Source of the DNA: Rosettibacter sp037481715
GTDB taxonomy: Bacteria > Bacteroidota > Ignavibacteria > Ignavibacteriales > Melioribacteraceae
NCBI GenBank assembly: GCA_037481715.1
Contig: JBBFLD010000002.1
Span: 124,001-188,000, forward strand
Length of the DNA stretch: 64,000 nt
Reading direction: 5' to 3'
Made by a program: the position numbers and the translations under genes
Part shown: piece by piece, positions 1 through 10,290 of the stretch
Position numbering within the stretch: the stretch's first letter is position 1
How the letters are laid out: every line of letters starts with the position of its first letter
Notes under the pieces: generated by a model
Database searches by the model: none
Told to the model about the DNA's origin: nothing
The model's input: only the letters and a program-made list of their open reading frames with translations

Positions 1-806
1 TCAATCAACTCAAGATTTAATTCGATTTCACCTTTTTGATTTTGTTCAGGCAATACAATTCTGAAAGGAGCTTTATAAATTGATAGTGGATTAATAACTT
101 CCACAGAAGTATAAACAGGATTTGAATTTTGTGAACTGACTTTTATCAACAAATTTTTATAAATCTTTTCTGATGCATTAATTATTGGAATTGCACCATA
201 AAGATTAACTGGCTCGTTAATCAATATATCAGGAAGAGTTAAATCGTATTCATTAAAAATCAATTCTGGATTATTAAAATGTAATTTAGCTTTTAATGCT
301 CCCCTGCTGCATTCAAATAAAAATTCATTTTTCCCTTTATTAAGCTGGATAGGAATTAAAGAATAATCAAATCTTGGTTCCCAATCTTCATACGTATCTT
401 TGAAACGATAAGGATTCCCTGAACGGATAACACCATTAACATAAACATTTTCATTTCCCATTGCCTCGAGAAGAACAATTTGTTCTTTATTCGAATAATA
501 TTCTACAAATACATATGCATTTCTAAGAGATTCATTTTTGAACCAGCCGGAATTATCTGCAATAATTTCCTGCCATTGATATGATTCTTTATCATTTACT
601 TTTAGTTCATCACCTTTATGTGGAGTTTTCCATTTACCTAATTCAATTTGAGATGCAATTGGATTTGGCGAAATCACATTGCTTCTTGAAAATGGCAGTT
701 TAATCATTAATCCTTTTTTGATAACTAAAGTATCAGATGCATTTGAAAGAGAACTAATAAAACACACAATTAATAAAATTAATAAGATGTTAAATTTTGT
801 TTTCAT
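1..806 (-). CDS. Secreted protein, N-terminal part only (truncated by window edge)
   Basis: Reading the minus strand from an ATG at 806 gives an open frame of 268 codons that runs off the window start without a stop. It begins with a signal peptide (basic MKTKFN, then a hydrophobic stretch, ending near SNA). The visible part is rich in beta-strand-type sequence, with a motif around residues 115-170 (VLLEAMGNENVYVNGV, then a DWEPRFDYSLIPIQLNKG segment) resembling a jelly-roll domain that often precedes a secreted hydrolase domain. The catalytic part is not visible, so no enzyme can be named. A GAGGTAAT ribosome-binding site lies just before the ATG. The gene sits 15 bases downstream of the SSS transporter and is probably co-transcribed with it, suggesting a role in the same glycan use. 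Family identity is a guess. Confidence 0.75.
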   Translation of the reverse strand, partial: MKTKFNILLILLIVCFISSLSNASDTLVIKKGLMIKLPFSRSNVISPNPIASQIELGKWKTPHKGDELKVNDKESYQWQEIIADNSGWFKNESLRNAYVFVEYYSNKEQIVLLEAMGNENVYVNGVIRSGNPYRFKDTYEDWEPRFDYSLIPIQLNKGKNEFLFECSRGALKAKLHFNNPELIFNEYDLTLPDILINEPVNLYGAIPIINASEKIYKNLLIKVSSQNSNPVYTSVEVINPLSIYKAPFRIVLPEQNQKGEIELNLELI

Positions 807-821
807 AATAATTACCTCATT

Positions 822-2756
822 TTAATCTTTAAAATCATTTCTTACAGTTCCATCATCTCGATGGTCACGAACCATATTTTTCAAACGATTCATCATGTCC
901 TTAAAATCTTTAAGTCCACCAACAGAAAACCAGATTATAATTAAAAAAGAAACAACAAGATTAATGAGAACATAATATCTCCAAAATGTCATCCATGCAG
1001 AATCTGGGACATCATTAGTAAGATTTAATATAGTTCCAATAATAAAAACTGCCACCCATATAAATGTCCATATATATGAAATCAAATAAATAATTTTATC
1101 TCCCTTGGTAAATTCTTTTCCTATTCCAAGCATTCTCCATCCTTTGAGCGGAACTTCGTTTACAATTATTGTTTCTTCTTTTATTGCATATTTACCACGG
1201 TGAAGCATTTTATCCATGTTAAATTCATTTTTCTTACCAAGCAAAGAAACAAGTATATAAACTAATGATGATAAACCCATAGCAATTGCCCAGAAATATT
1301 GACCATTAATTGGGAAATTTGGATAAATTTGCTGAAGTATTATTCCTGTTACAGCAGTTATTGAACCAATAATTAAAGCTGACCACGCAGCAGCTGTAGT
1401 TCCCCGCTTCCAATAAAGTCCTCCAATTATTACAGCACCAGACCCGCCGACAAAAATTGCAGCAGTAATAGCAAAGTAGAGAAATATATATTCTGTCATT
1501 GGGAAGACTAAGCTGAACAAGAATATAAAAATGCATACACCGAGAATAGCATATCTTAACATTTTAAGATGTTGTTCTGGTGTAAAAGATTTTTTTCTAA
1601 AAGGCATTATTACATCTTGAATAAAAATGCTTCCCCATGAATGCATGTAAGAGCTATGAGTGCCGATTGTTGCCATAATCATGACAGCAAGTAAAGCACC
1701 TCTTAAATAAACAGGAAGTACTTTTGAAAGAACAAGTGGAACTCTTAATTGATTTCTTACAGCTTCATTATCAATAGTAGATAAAGTATGATTAACATTA
1801 TCAGTAACTGATTGAAAATTAGAATGATGTAAAATTGTAAAAGCAACTACTGGAATGAAAACAAGGAAAAGCCATTTAGGAATATCTCTCAAATTACCTA
1901 ATACTTCTCCCATTTTTGCTTCGTGTGCACTTTTAGCAGATGAATAAAAACCTTGAGAACCCTGCCAGGACATTTTAGCATAAATTACTCCAACAACATT
2001 GATTAAAAAATACCAGAAATTAAAATCGGGGACTTCGCTTGTTTTATAAGGATTAATTAAAGATGCATTTTCTGGAACTGTACTTACTGCTTCAAAAATC
2101 TGATTCCAATTTACTATTATAAGACAAAAAGCAATTATAGCAAGAAAAGTTAGATTTGATAAAACTCCCTGAATAAATTCAGTAATAATAATCGAAATTT
2201 GTCCACCAGCAAATACAAAGTATAATGAGATGGATAAAAATCCAATCATAACTAGAGGGAATGTAGAAATATTCATTCCAAGAATATTGATGGATAATGG
2301 AAGTCCACAGTAATAAATAATAAATCTTGCACTTACGGCCGGGAATATTCCAAAATTTAGTAAACCAGAAACAAAAGCCAAGATACCGGCAAAAATTCTG
2401 AAATTTCTGCTGTAACGCATTTCAAGAAATTGAGCTACAGTTAGTGCACGTGTTTGTCTGAAACGATAAATAACCCAGCCCGTTACAGTAATAATCAATA
2501 AAACAACAGCCATGAAAAATTCCCACCAGCGCAGGCAAAAACCAGCTACATAATTCATCTCCCATTGACCAACAATTGTAATAGCACCAATGGCTGCCAT
2601 CCCTTGAGAAACCGTAATCATATATCTTCCAGCCGATCTTCCAGCAGATAAAAAATCTGCAACACTTAACAAATATCTTTTTCCAAGATATACTCCATAA
2701 AATAGAATACTTAAAAAAAGTGCTACAATAATTAATTCTAAAAATGTAATTTCCAT
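822..2756 (-). CDS. Sodium:solute symporter (SSS family), probably sugar/glycan uptake
   Basis: A 644-residue polytopic inner-membrane protein with about 13-14 hydrophobic segments. The N-terminal helix, the LSVADFLSAGRSAGRY segment near residue 30-45 and the TRALTVAQFLEMRYS motif near 100-115 are typical of the SSS (SLC5-like) family, which couples substrate entry to Na+. Substrate cannot be read from sequence. Neighbouring GH20 and GH29 genes, divergent across 281 bases, make a sugar or amino sugar most likely. The long C-terminal tail with two further helices and a charged end is usual in sugar-type members. The gene precedes a secreted-protein gene on the same strand by 15 bases. Alternatives are sialic acid, myo-inositol or carboxylate transport. 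The family call is firm, the substrate weak. Confidence 0.9.
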   Translation of the reverse strand: MEITFLELIIVALFLSILFYGVYLGKRYLLSVADFLSAGRSAGRYMITVSQGMAAIGAITIVGQWEMNYVAGFCLRWWEFFMAVVLLIITVTGWVIYRFRQTRALTVAQFLEMRYSRNFRIFAGILAFVSGLLNFGIFPAVSARFIIYYCGLPLSINILGMNISTFPLVMIGFLSISLYFVFAGGQISIIITEFIQGVLSNLTFLAIIAFCLIIVNWNQIFEAVSTVPENASLINPYKTSEVPDFNFWYFLINVVGVIYAKMSWQGSQGFYSSAKSAHEAKMGEVLGNLRDIPKWLFLVFIPVVAFTILHHSNFQSVTDNVNHTLSTIDNEAVRNQLRVPLVLSKVLPVYLRGALLAVMIMATIGTHSSYMHSWGSIFIQDVIMPFRKKSFTPEQHLKMLRYAILGVCIFIFLFSLVFPMTEYIFLYFAITAAIFVGGSGAVIIGGLYWKRGTTAAAWSALIIGSITAVTGIILQQIYPNFPINGQYFWAIAMGLSSLVYILVSLLGKKNEFNMDKMLHRGKYAIKEETIIVNEVPLKGWRMLGIGKEFTKGDKIIYLISYIWTFIWVAVFIIGTILNLTNDVPDSAWMTFWRYYVLINLVVSFLIIIWFSVGGLKDFKDMMNRLKNMVRDHRDDGTVRNDFKD

Positions 2757-3037
2757 AAATACCTGCTGAATTATTGTGAACTAAAAATTTGGTTAACTTT
2801 TTTGTTAGGGATTGATAAAATCATAAAAAGATAATTTCAATTAAAATTAAATATGGTTAATAACTTTTTATTCATGTTATAATATTGTTTTTATTTTACT
2901 AAAAAATACTATATTTTTATTACAACTATTCTAAAGAATTTTATTCTAAATATCAAAGAAATTTTTAGATTTTTTTGAAAATAATTCAATATTTTTTCTA
3001 AGATTATTTTTATTAAAAATATACATGAGGATAAAAA
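2757..3037. promoter_or_regulatory. Divergent intergenic region between SSS transporter and GH20
   Basis: This 281-base, very AT-rich gap separates two divergently read genes, so it must hold promoters for both. On the right, GAGGATAAAAA directly precedes the GH20 ATG and acts as its ribosome-binding site. On the left, AGCAGGTATTT precedes the transporter ATG. The core consists of A/T runs, and I could not assign defined promoter boxes or a convincing operator. Confidence 0.5.
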
Positions 3038-5290
3038 ATGAAATTTTTTACTTTATTAACACTTTTATCATTCTTTTTAACTCAACAGCTAAAGGTTGAA
3101 GCATCCCAAACTCAGTTAAATTTAATACCATATCCTGAAAAAGTTAAAATTGTTAATGGGTCTTTTTCACTAACATCTGAAACTGTTATCATTTGTAAAG
3201 ATGATTTCATAAAAAATTATTTTATTGAAAAAGTAAAAGAATTTTGCGGCATTCAAATTTTATCTTCAAAATCAAAAAGCAGAAGTTCTTCAAAAAGTAA
3301 AATTATCTTTGAAGTTGATAAGTCATTTAATATAAAAAATAAAGAAGCGTATCAACTTATCATTAAACCAAATCAAATCAAACTTACTGCAGGTTCAACA
3401 GTAGGATTATTCAGAGGTGTGCAAACAATTTTTCAACTAATTCCCCCTGAGATTAAAATCAATAAAAATAGCTCAGCAATCAACTTACAATGTTGCATAA
3501 TTGAAGATAAACCAAGATTCACATGGAGAGGATTAAATCTGGATTGCAGTCGTCATTTCATGACAAAAGATTTTATCAAAAGATACATCGATATTTTGGC
3601 ATATTATAAATTCAATACACTGCATTGGCATATAACCGATGACCAAGGCTGGCGAATTGAAATTAAAAAATATCCTAAATTAACTGAAATTGGTGCATGG
3701 AGAAAAGAAGCCGACGGTTCAATATATGGTGGTTACTATACTCAAGAAGACATTAAAGAAATAGTAGAATATGCAAAAAGCAGATTCATTAACATTGTCC
3801 CTGAAATTGAAATGCCAGGTCATTGTCTCGCCTCGTTAGCTTCTTACCCAGAAAATTCATGTACTGGTGGTCCATTTGAAGTTACAAATTTGTGGGGTGT
3901 AATGAAAGATGTTTACTGCGCAGGCAGAGATTCAACATTTTATTTTTTACAAGATATTCTTGATGAAGTTATTGATTTATTCCCGAGTAAATATATTCAT
4001 ATCGGTGGAGATGAAGTTCTAAAAGATAGATGGAAAGCATGTCCAAGATGTCAGGAACGAATTAGAAAAGAAGGTCTTAAAGACGAACATGAACTTCAAA
4101 GTTATTTTGTTCAAAGAATAGTTAATTATCTTGAATCAAAAAATAAAAAAGCTATTGGCTGGGACGAAATACTTGAAGGCGGTTTAGCTAAAGGAGCAAT
4201 TGTTCAATCATGGCAGGGTTATAAAGGAGCTATTGAAGCAGCAAAACAAAATCATTACACAATTTGCTCTCCAACTTTTTATACTTATCTAAATTATGAC
4301 CCCGATAATCTTGATTTACAAACAGCTTATTCTTTTGAACCCATTCCAGATGAATTAACAGATAAAGAAAAAAAATATATACTTGGTGGAGAAGCAAATT
4401 TATGGACAGAGTATGCCCCGCAAGAAACTGTGGACAGCAAATTATTCCCAAGAATTTTAGCTCTCTCAGAAGTATTCTGGTCGTCCAAACAAAATAAAAA
4501 CTACGAGAATTTCTATCAGAGACTTCAAGCTGTTTACTCAGATTTAACTGCTTTAGGAATTCAATATGGAAGAGAATCAAAAATTATTTCATATAATATC
4601 AATTTTGATGAAGTTAACAATAAATTCATTCTAACAATTACACCCAATCAAAAAAATCTGCAGATAAGATATACATTTGATAGCTCCTTGCCCGATACTA
4701 ATTCATTAATTTATAAAGAGCCAATTGTAATTGACAAATCTACCAGAGTAACAATTGGAGGATTTTTAGGGAATCATTTTATTAATAAAAAAATTGAATT
4801 CTCATTTGCACTTCATAAAGCATTAAAGGGAAATGTAAATTACTTAAATGAATATGATTCACGATATAGAGCTAATGGAAATCAAACATTAATAGATGGA
4901 ATTCGCGGGACTAATGATTTTCATGATGGATTGTGGCAAGGATTTGAAGGAAAAGATTTCGAAGTAATCATTGATTTGAGAGATGAAAAAGAAATTAATC
5001 GTGTTATACCAAGATTCTTTCTCAATGTAAATTCATGGATATTTCTGCCGAATAAAGTAGAAATATCGCTCTCAAAAGACGGAATAAATTTCAATAACAA
5101 AAAAGTAATTCTAAATGATATACCTCAAAAAACTTCTGAAATACTCACAAAAGATTTTATTGCAGAATTCAATAAAGAAAAAGCAAGATACATAAAAGTA
5201 TTTGCTGAAAACATAAAGAAATGTCCAGACTGGCATCCTGGAGCTGGCGATAAAACTTGGTTATTTATTGATGAAATTATTGTTGAATAA
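3038..5290 (+). CDS. Secreted beta-N-acetylhexosaminidase, GH20, with C-terminal binding domain
   Basis: A 750-residue exo-hexosaminidase that would release terminal beta-linked GlcNAc (or GalNAc) from glycans outside the cytoplasm. A signal peptide covers about residues 1-22. A GH20b-type N-terminal domain (about 25-155) is followed by the catalytic barrel (about 160-510). The barrel contains the family hallmark HIGGDEV, with the paired catalytic Asp325 and Glu326, and the DDQGWRIEIKKYPKL segment. After about 560 there is a chitobiase-C-type beta module (YTFDSSLPDTNS), then an F5/8-type (CBM32-like) module with WQGFEGKDFEVIIDL, mirrored at the end of the GH29 enzyme at 6746. It heads a plus-strand group with the two fucosidases, 17 bases before the first. 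Linkage specificity is not determinable. Confidence 0.95.
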   Translation: MKFFTLLTLLSFFLTQQLKVEASQTQLNLIPYPEKVKIVNGSFSLTSETVIICKDDFIKNYFIEKVKEFCGIQILSSKSKSRSSSKSKIIFEVDKSFNIKNKEAYQLIIKPNQIKLTAGSTVGLFRGVQTIFQLIPPEIKINKNSSAINLQCCIIEDKPRFTWRGLNLDCSRHFMTKDFIKRYIDILAYYKFNTLHWHITDDQGWRIEIKKYPKLTEIGAWRKEADGSIYGGYYTQEDIKEIVEYAKSRFINIVPEIEMPGHCLASLASYPENSCTGGPFEVTNLWGVMKDVYCAGRDSTFYFLQDILDEVIDLFPSKYIHIGGDEVLKDRWKACPRCQERIRKEGLKDEHELQSYFVQRIVNYLESKNKKAIGWDEILEGGLAKGAIVQSWQGYKGAIEAAKQNHYTICSPTFYTYLNYDPDNLDLQTAYSFEPIPDELTDKEKKYILGGEANLWTEYAPQETVDSKLFPRILALSEVFWSSKQNKNYENFYQRLQAVYSDLTALGIQYGRESKIISYNINFDEVNNKFILTITPNQKNLQIRYTFDSSLPDTNSLIYKEPIVIDKSTRVTIGGFLGNHFINKKIEFSFALHKALKGNVNYLNEYDSRYRANGNQTLIDGIRGTNDFHDGLWQGFEGKDFEVIIDLRDEKEINRVIPRFFLNVNSWIFLPNKVEISLSKDGINFNNKKVILNDIPQKTSEILTKDFIAEFNKEKARYIKVFAENIKKCPDWHPGAGDKTWLFIDEIIVE

Positions 5291-5307
5291 ATTTTCAAGG
5301 ATAAATC

Positions 5308-6738
5308 ATGAACAAAGAAAAAAAAGAATCTTTGCATGCTGGCGCAGTTGAAATTTCAAAAGCAATTAAAAAATATTATCCAGAAACTGACCCTTTGGTT
5401 CTTTCCAAATTAGAAGAATGGAAAAAGTTGAAATTCGGATTACTAATTCATTGGGCTCCGTCAAGTCAATGGGGGATTGTAGAATCGTGGTCATTATGTT
5501 CTGAAGATGAAGAATGGTGCAAAAGAAAAATTGATGATTACTGCGAATACAAGAAGCAATATGAAAATTTATATACAACATTTAATCCTGTTAATTTTAA
5601 TCCCGCAAAGTGGGCAGAAGCAGCAAAAAATGCCGGCATGAAATATTTTGTATTTACCACAAAACATCATGATGGCTTTTGTATGTTTGATTCAAAATAC
5701 ACTGACTATAAAATTACAAGCAGCAAATGTCCATTTCATACAAATCCAAATGCCAACATTACAAAAGTTTTATTTAATGAATTTCGCAAGCGAGATTTTA
5801 TGATTGGAGTTTATTTCTCCAAACCTGACTGGCATTCAGATTATTATTGGTGGCGAAGATTTGCAACTCCTGACCGCAATGTAAATTATGACATCAAAAA
5901 ATATCCTGAGCGATGGAAAAAGTTTGTTGAATTTACTCACAATCAAATTGAAGAGTTGATGACAGACTATGGTAAAATTGATATTCTGTGGCTCGATGGA
6001 TGCTGGGTAAGAAGTTACACTGAAGATGAATTAAACGAAGAAAGAAAACGAGCAAACTTTAATATCTATAGAATTCAGAATCAGGATATTGATATGCCTG
6101 CACTTGTAAAGAAAGCAAGAGCAAAACAACCAGGTTTAATTATAGTTGACCGCGCTGTGCCAGGTATTTATCAGAATTATCTTACCCCAGAAAATCAAAT
6201 ACCGGATGAACTTCTTCCCTATCCATGGGAAACATGTATGCCTATGACACCAAGCTGGTCATACGAACCTAATTTGGAGTATAAATCAACAAGACAATTA
6301 ATTCATTCCTTAATTAAAATAGTTGCACGTGGTGGCAATTTCTTATTAAACATTGGTCCAAAGCCAGATGGTGAATTTGAAGAAGAAGCATACAATAGAC
6401 TTAATGAAATTGGTAAATGGATGAGAATAAATGGTGAAGCAATTTATAATACATCTCCGCTCTATCCTTATCAAGAAGAAAATATTTTTTTTACAAAACA
6501 ATCGGATAAAATCAATTATCTTATTTATTTGATTGATGAAAAAGAAATTACATTGCCGGATAAAATCATTCTAAAAAAATTTATTCCAAAAGAAGCATCA
6601 TCAATTTCGATTCTTGGTGAAAATAAAAATCTCAGCTGGATAATTAGAAATGACCAGACTATAATTTTTATTCCTGAAGATATAAGATTGAATACACAAA
6701 ATAGATTTGCATTAACAATTAAAATAATAAACTCATAA
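5308..6738 (+). CDS. Alpha-L-fucosidase, GH29 (no obvious signal peptide)
   Basis: A 476-residue GH29 enzyme expected to remove alpha-linked L-fucose. The N-terminal barrel shows LLIHWAPSSQWG, the TKHHDGFCMFDSKYTDY segment (residues about 118-134) and KIDILWLDGCW, in which Asp230 fits the catalytic nucleophile. GGNFLLNIGPKPDGE near 345-360 is the usual GH29 marker, and a small beta domain follows. The N-terminus is polar with no signal peptide, unlike its neighbours, so it may work in the cytoplasm on imported oligosaccharide, or export could use another route. It starts 17 bases after the GH20 stop with AAGGATAAATC as ribosome-binding site and ends 7 bases before the next fucosidase, so the three form one operon. 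Confidence 0.93.
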   Translation: MNKEKKESLHAGAVEISKAIKKYYPETDPLVLSKLEEWKKLKFGLLIHWAPSSQWGIVESWSLCSEDEEWCKRKIDDYCEYKKQYENLYTTFNPVNFNPAKWAEAAKNAGMKYFVFTTKHHDGFCMFDSKYTDYKITSSKCPFHTNPNANITKVLFNEFRKRDFMIGVYFSKPDWHSDYYWWRRFATPDRNVNYDIKKYPERWKKFVEFTHNQIEELMTDYGKIDILWLDGCWVRSYTEDELNEERKRANFNIYRIQNQDIDMPALVKKARAKQPGLIIVDRAVPGIYQNYLTPENQIPDELLPYPWETCMPMTPSWSYEPNLEYKSTRQLIHSLIKIVARGGNFLLNIGPKPDGEFEEEAYNRLNEIGKWMRINGEAIYNTSPLYPYQEENIFFTKQSDKINYLIYLIDEKEITLPDKIILKKFIPKEASSISILGENKNLSWIIRNDQTIIFIPEDIRLNTQNRFALTIKIINS

Positions 6739-6745
6739 TTGAACA

Positions 6746-8965
6746 ATGAAAAAGATTATTTTCATTATTGTAATATGTTTTCTATATGAAAATTTTTCAG
6801 CTCAAAAATTTGATTTTGAGAAACAAGAAAACATTAAAATAATTCTGCCTTCTGATAGTGAAGAAGACATAATTCGAAAAGCTGCAAACGTAATTCCTTC
6901 AAAAAGACAATTCGAATGGCAAAGACTTGAATTTATAGGGTTCATTCATTTTGGTATTAATACATTTATGGATGTTGAATGGGGTTCAAGAGACGCAGAT
7001 ATTACAAAATTTAACCCCGTCAAACTTGATTGTAATCAATGGGTTAAGGTACTTAAAGATACTGGAATAAAAATGATAATACTCACTGCTAAGCATCATG
7101 ATGGATTTTGTTTATGGCAAACAAAATTTACCGATTATAATATTTCAAAAACTCCATATAAAAATGGCAAAGGAGATATTGTTAAAGAACTTTCTGAAGC
7201 ATGTAAAAAAGCAGGAATAAAATTTGGCATTTATCTTTCTCCATGGGATATACATGAAAAAACTTATGGCACAGATGCGTATAATGAATTTTTCAAAAAT
7301 CAATTAACTGAATTACTTACCAATTATGGTGAAATTTCTGAAGTCTGGTTTGATGGCGCATGTGGAGAAGGTCCAAATGGGAAAAGACAAGTTTACGATT
7401 GGAATTCTTATTATTCATTAATTCGTAAATTACAGCCAAATGCAGTTATTGCAATTATGGGACCAGATGTAAGATGGGTAGGAACAGAATCAGGATATGG
7501 AAGAAAAACAGAATGGAGTGTTCTGCCTGGCTCATTTATGAATTTAGAAGAAATTGCTGCTAACTCGCAGCAGGAAGTTCTTGACGGAGCATTTATTCCC
7601 AGAGACTTAACTGATGAAGATTTAGGCAGCAGAGAAAAAATCTTAAAGGCATCTTCTCTCATCTGGTATCCCGCAGAAATCGATGTTTCAATTCGTCCAA
7701 GATGGTTCTATCACAAAGAAGATGATGAATTTGTTAAATCACCTTATAAACTATTCGATATTTATTTTAATTCTGTTGGACTTAATGGTGTTCTGTTATT
7801 AAATGTTCCTCCTGATAAAAATGGATTGATTCATAAAAACGATATTAAGAGTTTGCAAGGTTTGCGATATTTATTGGACAAAACCTTTAATAATAATTTG
7901 GCAAAAAATGCTAAAGCAATTGCTTCGAATCAGACAAATCAAAACAAAATTCAAAATATACTTGACGAAAAATATGAAACATACTGGACTACAGACGATA
8001 CTATTTCATCAGCATGGATTGAATTACAATTTCCACGTAATATAACTATTAATTGTGCAATGCTTCAGGAAAATATTTTAGTTGGTCAGCGCATAGAAAA
8101 ATTTCAGATTCATTACTTTGAAGACAACTCATGGAAATTTTTAACTGAAGGAACAACAGTTGGATATAAAAGATTATTAAGATTTCCCGAGGTTACAACA
8201 AATAAAATAAAAATAATAATTGAACAGTCGAGAACTAATCCTACGCTCTCTTCTTTCGGATTGTATCTCACTCCGCCAGAAGTAACAATTCAAGCTAATG
8301 AAAAAATTTTTAGAGATAGTACAACTATTACAATTTCTTCAGACCAAAATAAATCAACTATCTTTTATAAACTCAACACAGAAAAATTTTTCAAAAAGTA
8401 TAAAAAACCTTTTAAGATTGATAAGACAACAAGCATAACTGCTTATGCTATTTCTGAATATGGTAAAAAAAGTCTACCAGTTACAGAAAAATTTTTTAAA
8501 GCAAAATATAATGTCATCAATAATTCTGAATTTAGCAGTCAATACACAGGCGGTGGTTTATATTCGTTAGTCGATGGAATTTATGGAACCAAATATTTTA
8601 ATGATGGAAGATGGCAGGGATATCACGGAAATGACATTGATATTACAATTGATTTAGGCAGTGTTAAAAGCGTTAAAAAAATATCAGCAAATTTTTTGAG
8701 AAATATTTCAGCATATATATTTCTTCCAAAAGAAGTTAATTATTCTATTTCTTTAGATGGGAATAAATTTGAGAATATTTACACAATTAAAGAAGAAAAT
8801 CAAAACGATAATGAAATTTTTATAAAAACTTATGAAGCTTCTATCAAAGAAATTAAATGCAGATATGTAAGATTAAAAGCAAAAAACATTGGTATCTGTC
8901 CAGATTGGCACATTGGCAAAGGTGATAAAGCCTGGCTGTTTATTGATGAAATTAGAATTGAGTAA
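6746..8965 (+). CDS. Secreted alpha-L-fucosidase, GH29 (subfamily B-like), with binding modules
   Basis: A 739-residue second fucosidase with a signal peptide (about residues 1-19, ending SAQ). The catalytic barrel holds FIHFGINTF, TAKHHDGFCLWQTKFTDY and EVWFDGACGEGPNGK, in which Asp203 fits the nucleophile. The WFDGACGEGPNG wording is characteristic of the GH29-B branch, known for alpha-1,3/1,4-fucose on branched GlcNAc. Downstream come a discoidin-like module (about 385-500), a chitobiase-C-type module (about 510-580) and a final F5/8-type module (about 585-739) whose WQGYHGNDIDITIDLG resembles the tail of the GH20 at 3038. This shared tail suggests both exoenzymes dock on the same glycan. 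Its stop is only 3 bases from the convergent fucP stop. Confidence 0.93.
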   Translation: MKKIIFIIVICFLYENFSAQKFDFEKQENIKIILPSDSEEDIIRKAANVIPSKRQFEWQRLEFIGFIHFGINTFMDVEWGSRDADITKFNPVKLDCNQWVKVLKDTGIKMIILTAKHHDGFCLWQTKFTDYNISKTPYKNGKGDIVKELSEACKKAGIKFGIYLSPWDIHEKTYGTDAYNEFFKNQLTELLTNYGEISEVWFDGACGEGPNGKRQVYDWNSYYSLIRKLQPNAVIAIMGPDVRWVGTESGYGRKTEWSVLPGSFMNLEEIAANSQQEVLDGAFIPRDLTDEDLGSREKILKASSLIWYPAEIDVSIRPRWFYHKEDDEFVKSPYKLFDIYFNSVGLNGVLLLNVPPDKNGLIHKNDIKSLQGLRYLLDKTFNNNLAKNAKAIASNQTNQNKIQNILDEKYETYWTTDDTISSAWIELQFPRNITINCAMLQENILVGQRIEKFQIHYFEDNSWKFLTEGTTVGYKRLLRFPEVTTNKIKIIIEQSRTNPTLSSFGLYLTPPEVTIQANEKIFRDSTTITISSDQNKSTIFYKLNTEKFFKKYKKPFKIDKTTSITAYAISEYGKKSLPVTEKFFKAKYNVINNSEFSSQYTGGGLYSLVDGIYGTKYFNDGRWQGYHGNDIDITIDLGSVKSVKKISANFLRNISAYIFLPKEVNYSISLDGNKFENIYTIKEENQNDNEIFIKTYEASIKEIKCRYVRLKAKNIGICPDWHIGKGDKAWLFIDEIRIE

Positions 8966-8968
8966 TAA

Positions 8969-10276
8969 TTAAATATTTTCTGAAACTTCAGATTTATTCA
9001 ATAACGACAAACCATAATAAAGAATAATTATGAAACTAATTAATGGGATTATGTAAGATGTATTTATACTTCCAGTCAAATCTGAAACTAAACCTTGAAC
9101 AGCAGTTAAAACAGCTCCACCTAATATTGCCATAATCAAACCAGAACTACCAATTTTAGTATCTTCTCCTAAATCTTTAATTGCCAATCCAAATATTGTA
9201 GGAAACATCAATGACATACAAGCAGAAATTAATACAAGTGCATAAACACCAAAAACACCGCCAGAAAATATAACTATGCTTGTTAATAAAATTGCAAAAA
9301 AAGATAACAATGATAATAATTTGCTGGGCTGCAGATATTTCATTAAACCTGTGCAAAGAAATCGAAATCCGCCAAATAAAATCAGCGATGCTAAATAATA
9401 TGAAGCTGCATCTTTCTCATTCAAACTCAATTCTTTCATAGTATATCTAATTGTAAAGGACCAGACACCAATTTGAGCTCCAACATAAAAAAATTGTGCA
9501 ATTACACCTCTCAAATAATTTTGCTTTTTAAAGAGGCGTTTGAATGTTTTGATTAATTCAAGATTTGAAGATTCATCTGATCCGGCAGGCATTTTTAATA
9601 CTGCAATCAAAATCCAGATTACTATAAGAATTAATGCAACTCCAACATAAGGTCCCATCACTGCTTCTAATTCTTGAGCTTGAATTTTCGTTAATTGTTC
9701 TTGAGACATTATTTTTCTTTCTGCCGCCGATGCACTATTCAAATTACTCAAAATAAAAAGTTGGCTGATAAGAATACCCGAAATTGAACCAATTGGATTA
9801 AACGACTGTGCTAAATTTAATCTTCTTGTTCCTGTTTCAGATGGACCCATTGCAATTATATAAGGATTGGCTGATGTTTCTAATATTGAAAGTCCACCTG
9901 CAAGAATATAAAGTGCAAAAAGGAAATGATAATAATTCATGGTTTTGCTTGCTGGATAAAACAGCAATGCACCGATAATATAAAGTCCCAACCCCAATAA
10001 TACACCAGACTTATAACTAAACTTTTTTATAAAAATTGCAGCTGGTAATGCTAAACAAAAGTAAGCTCCATAAAAAGCAATTTGAATCCATGATGTTTGA
10101 AAGTCAGACATACTCATAATTTTCTTAAAAGCTGCAAGCAAAGTATCGGTCATATTATTTGCTAATCCCCACCAAGCAAAACAGCTTGTTATTAAAATGA
10201 AAGGAATTAAATTTTTTTTAGGGATTAGTTTATTTTTATTTAATGATTTTTCATTACAACCATTATTCATAAACAT
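8969..10276 (-). CDS. fucP: L-fucose:H+ symporter-type MFS permease
   Basis: A 435-residue, 12-helix major facilitator protein resembling FucP (fucose:proton symport). Supporting features are the first helix segment WWGLANNMTDTLLAAFKKIM, the GLGLYIIGALLFYPA stretch, and ETSANPYIIAMGPSETGTRRLNLAQSFNPIGSISG near residues 135-170, a signature of the FucP/NagP/GluP group. The immediate upstream gene on the same strand is fucI, 14 bases away, which makes fucose the probable substrate of the pair. It would import fucose released by the two GH29 enzymes. Two near start codons exist (ATG-TTT-ATG). No strong ribosome-binding site is visible, so translation may be coupled to fucI. Related members carry other hexoses or GlcNAc. 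Confidence 0.88.
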   Translation of the reverse strand: MFMNNGCNEKSLNKNKLIPKKNLIPFILITSCFAWWGLANNMTDTLLAAFKKIMSMSDFQTSWIQIAFYGAYFCLALPAAIFIKKFSYKSGVLLGLGLYIIGALLFYPASKTMNYYHFLFALYILAGGLSILETSANPYIIAMGPSETGTRRLNLAQSFNPIGSISGILISQLFILSNLNSASAAERKIMSQEQLTKIQAQELEAVMGPYVGVALILIVIWILIAVLKMPAGSDESSNLELIKTFKRLFKKQNYLRGVIAQFFYVGAQIGVWSFTIRYTMKELSLNEKDAASYYLASLILFGGFRFLCTGLMKYLQPSKLLSLLSFFAILLTSIVIFSGGVFGVYALVLISACMSLMFPTIFGLAIKDLGEDTKIGSSGLIMAILGGAVLTAVQGLVSDLTGSINTSYIIPLISFIIILYYGLSLLNKSEVSENI

Positions 10277-10290
10277 TTTTGAAATTATTT

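Noticed and set aside
1306..1536. Minus-strand 76-codon frame inside the SSS transporter gene
   Set aside because: It lies wholly within a well-supported transporter gene in another frame, is Cys/Asn-rich and has no ribosome-binding site.
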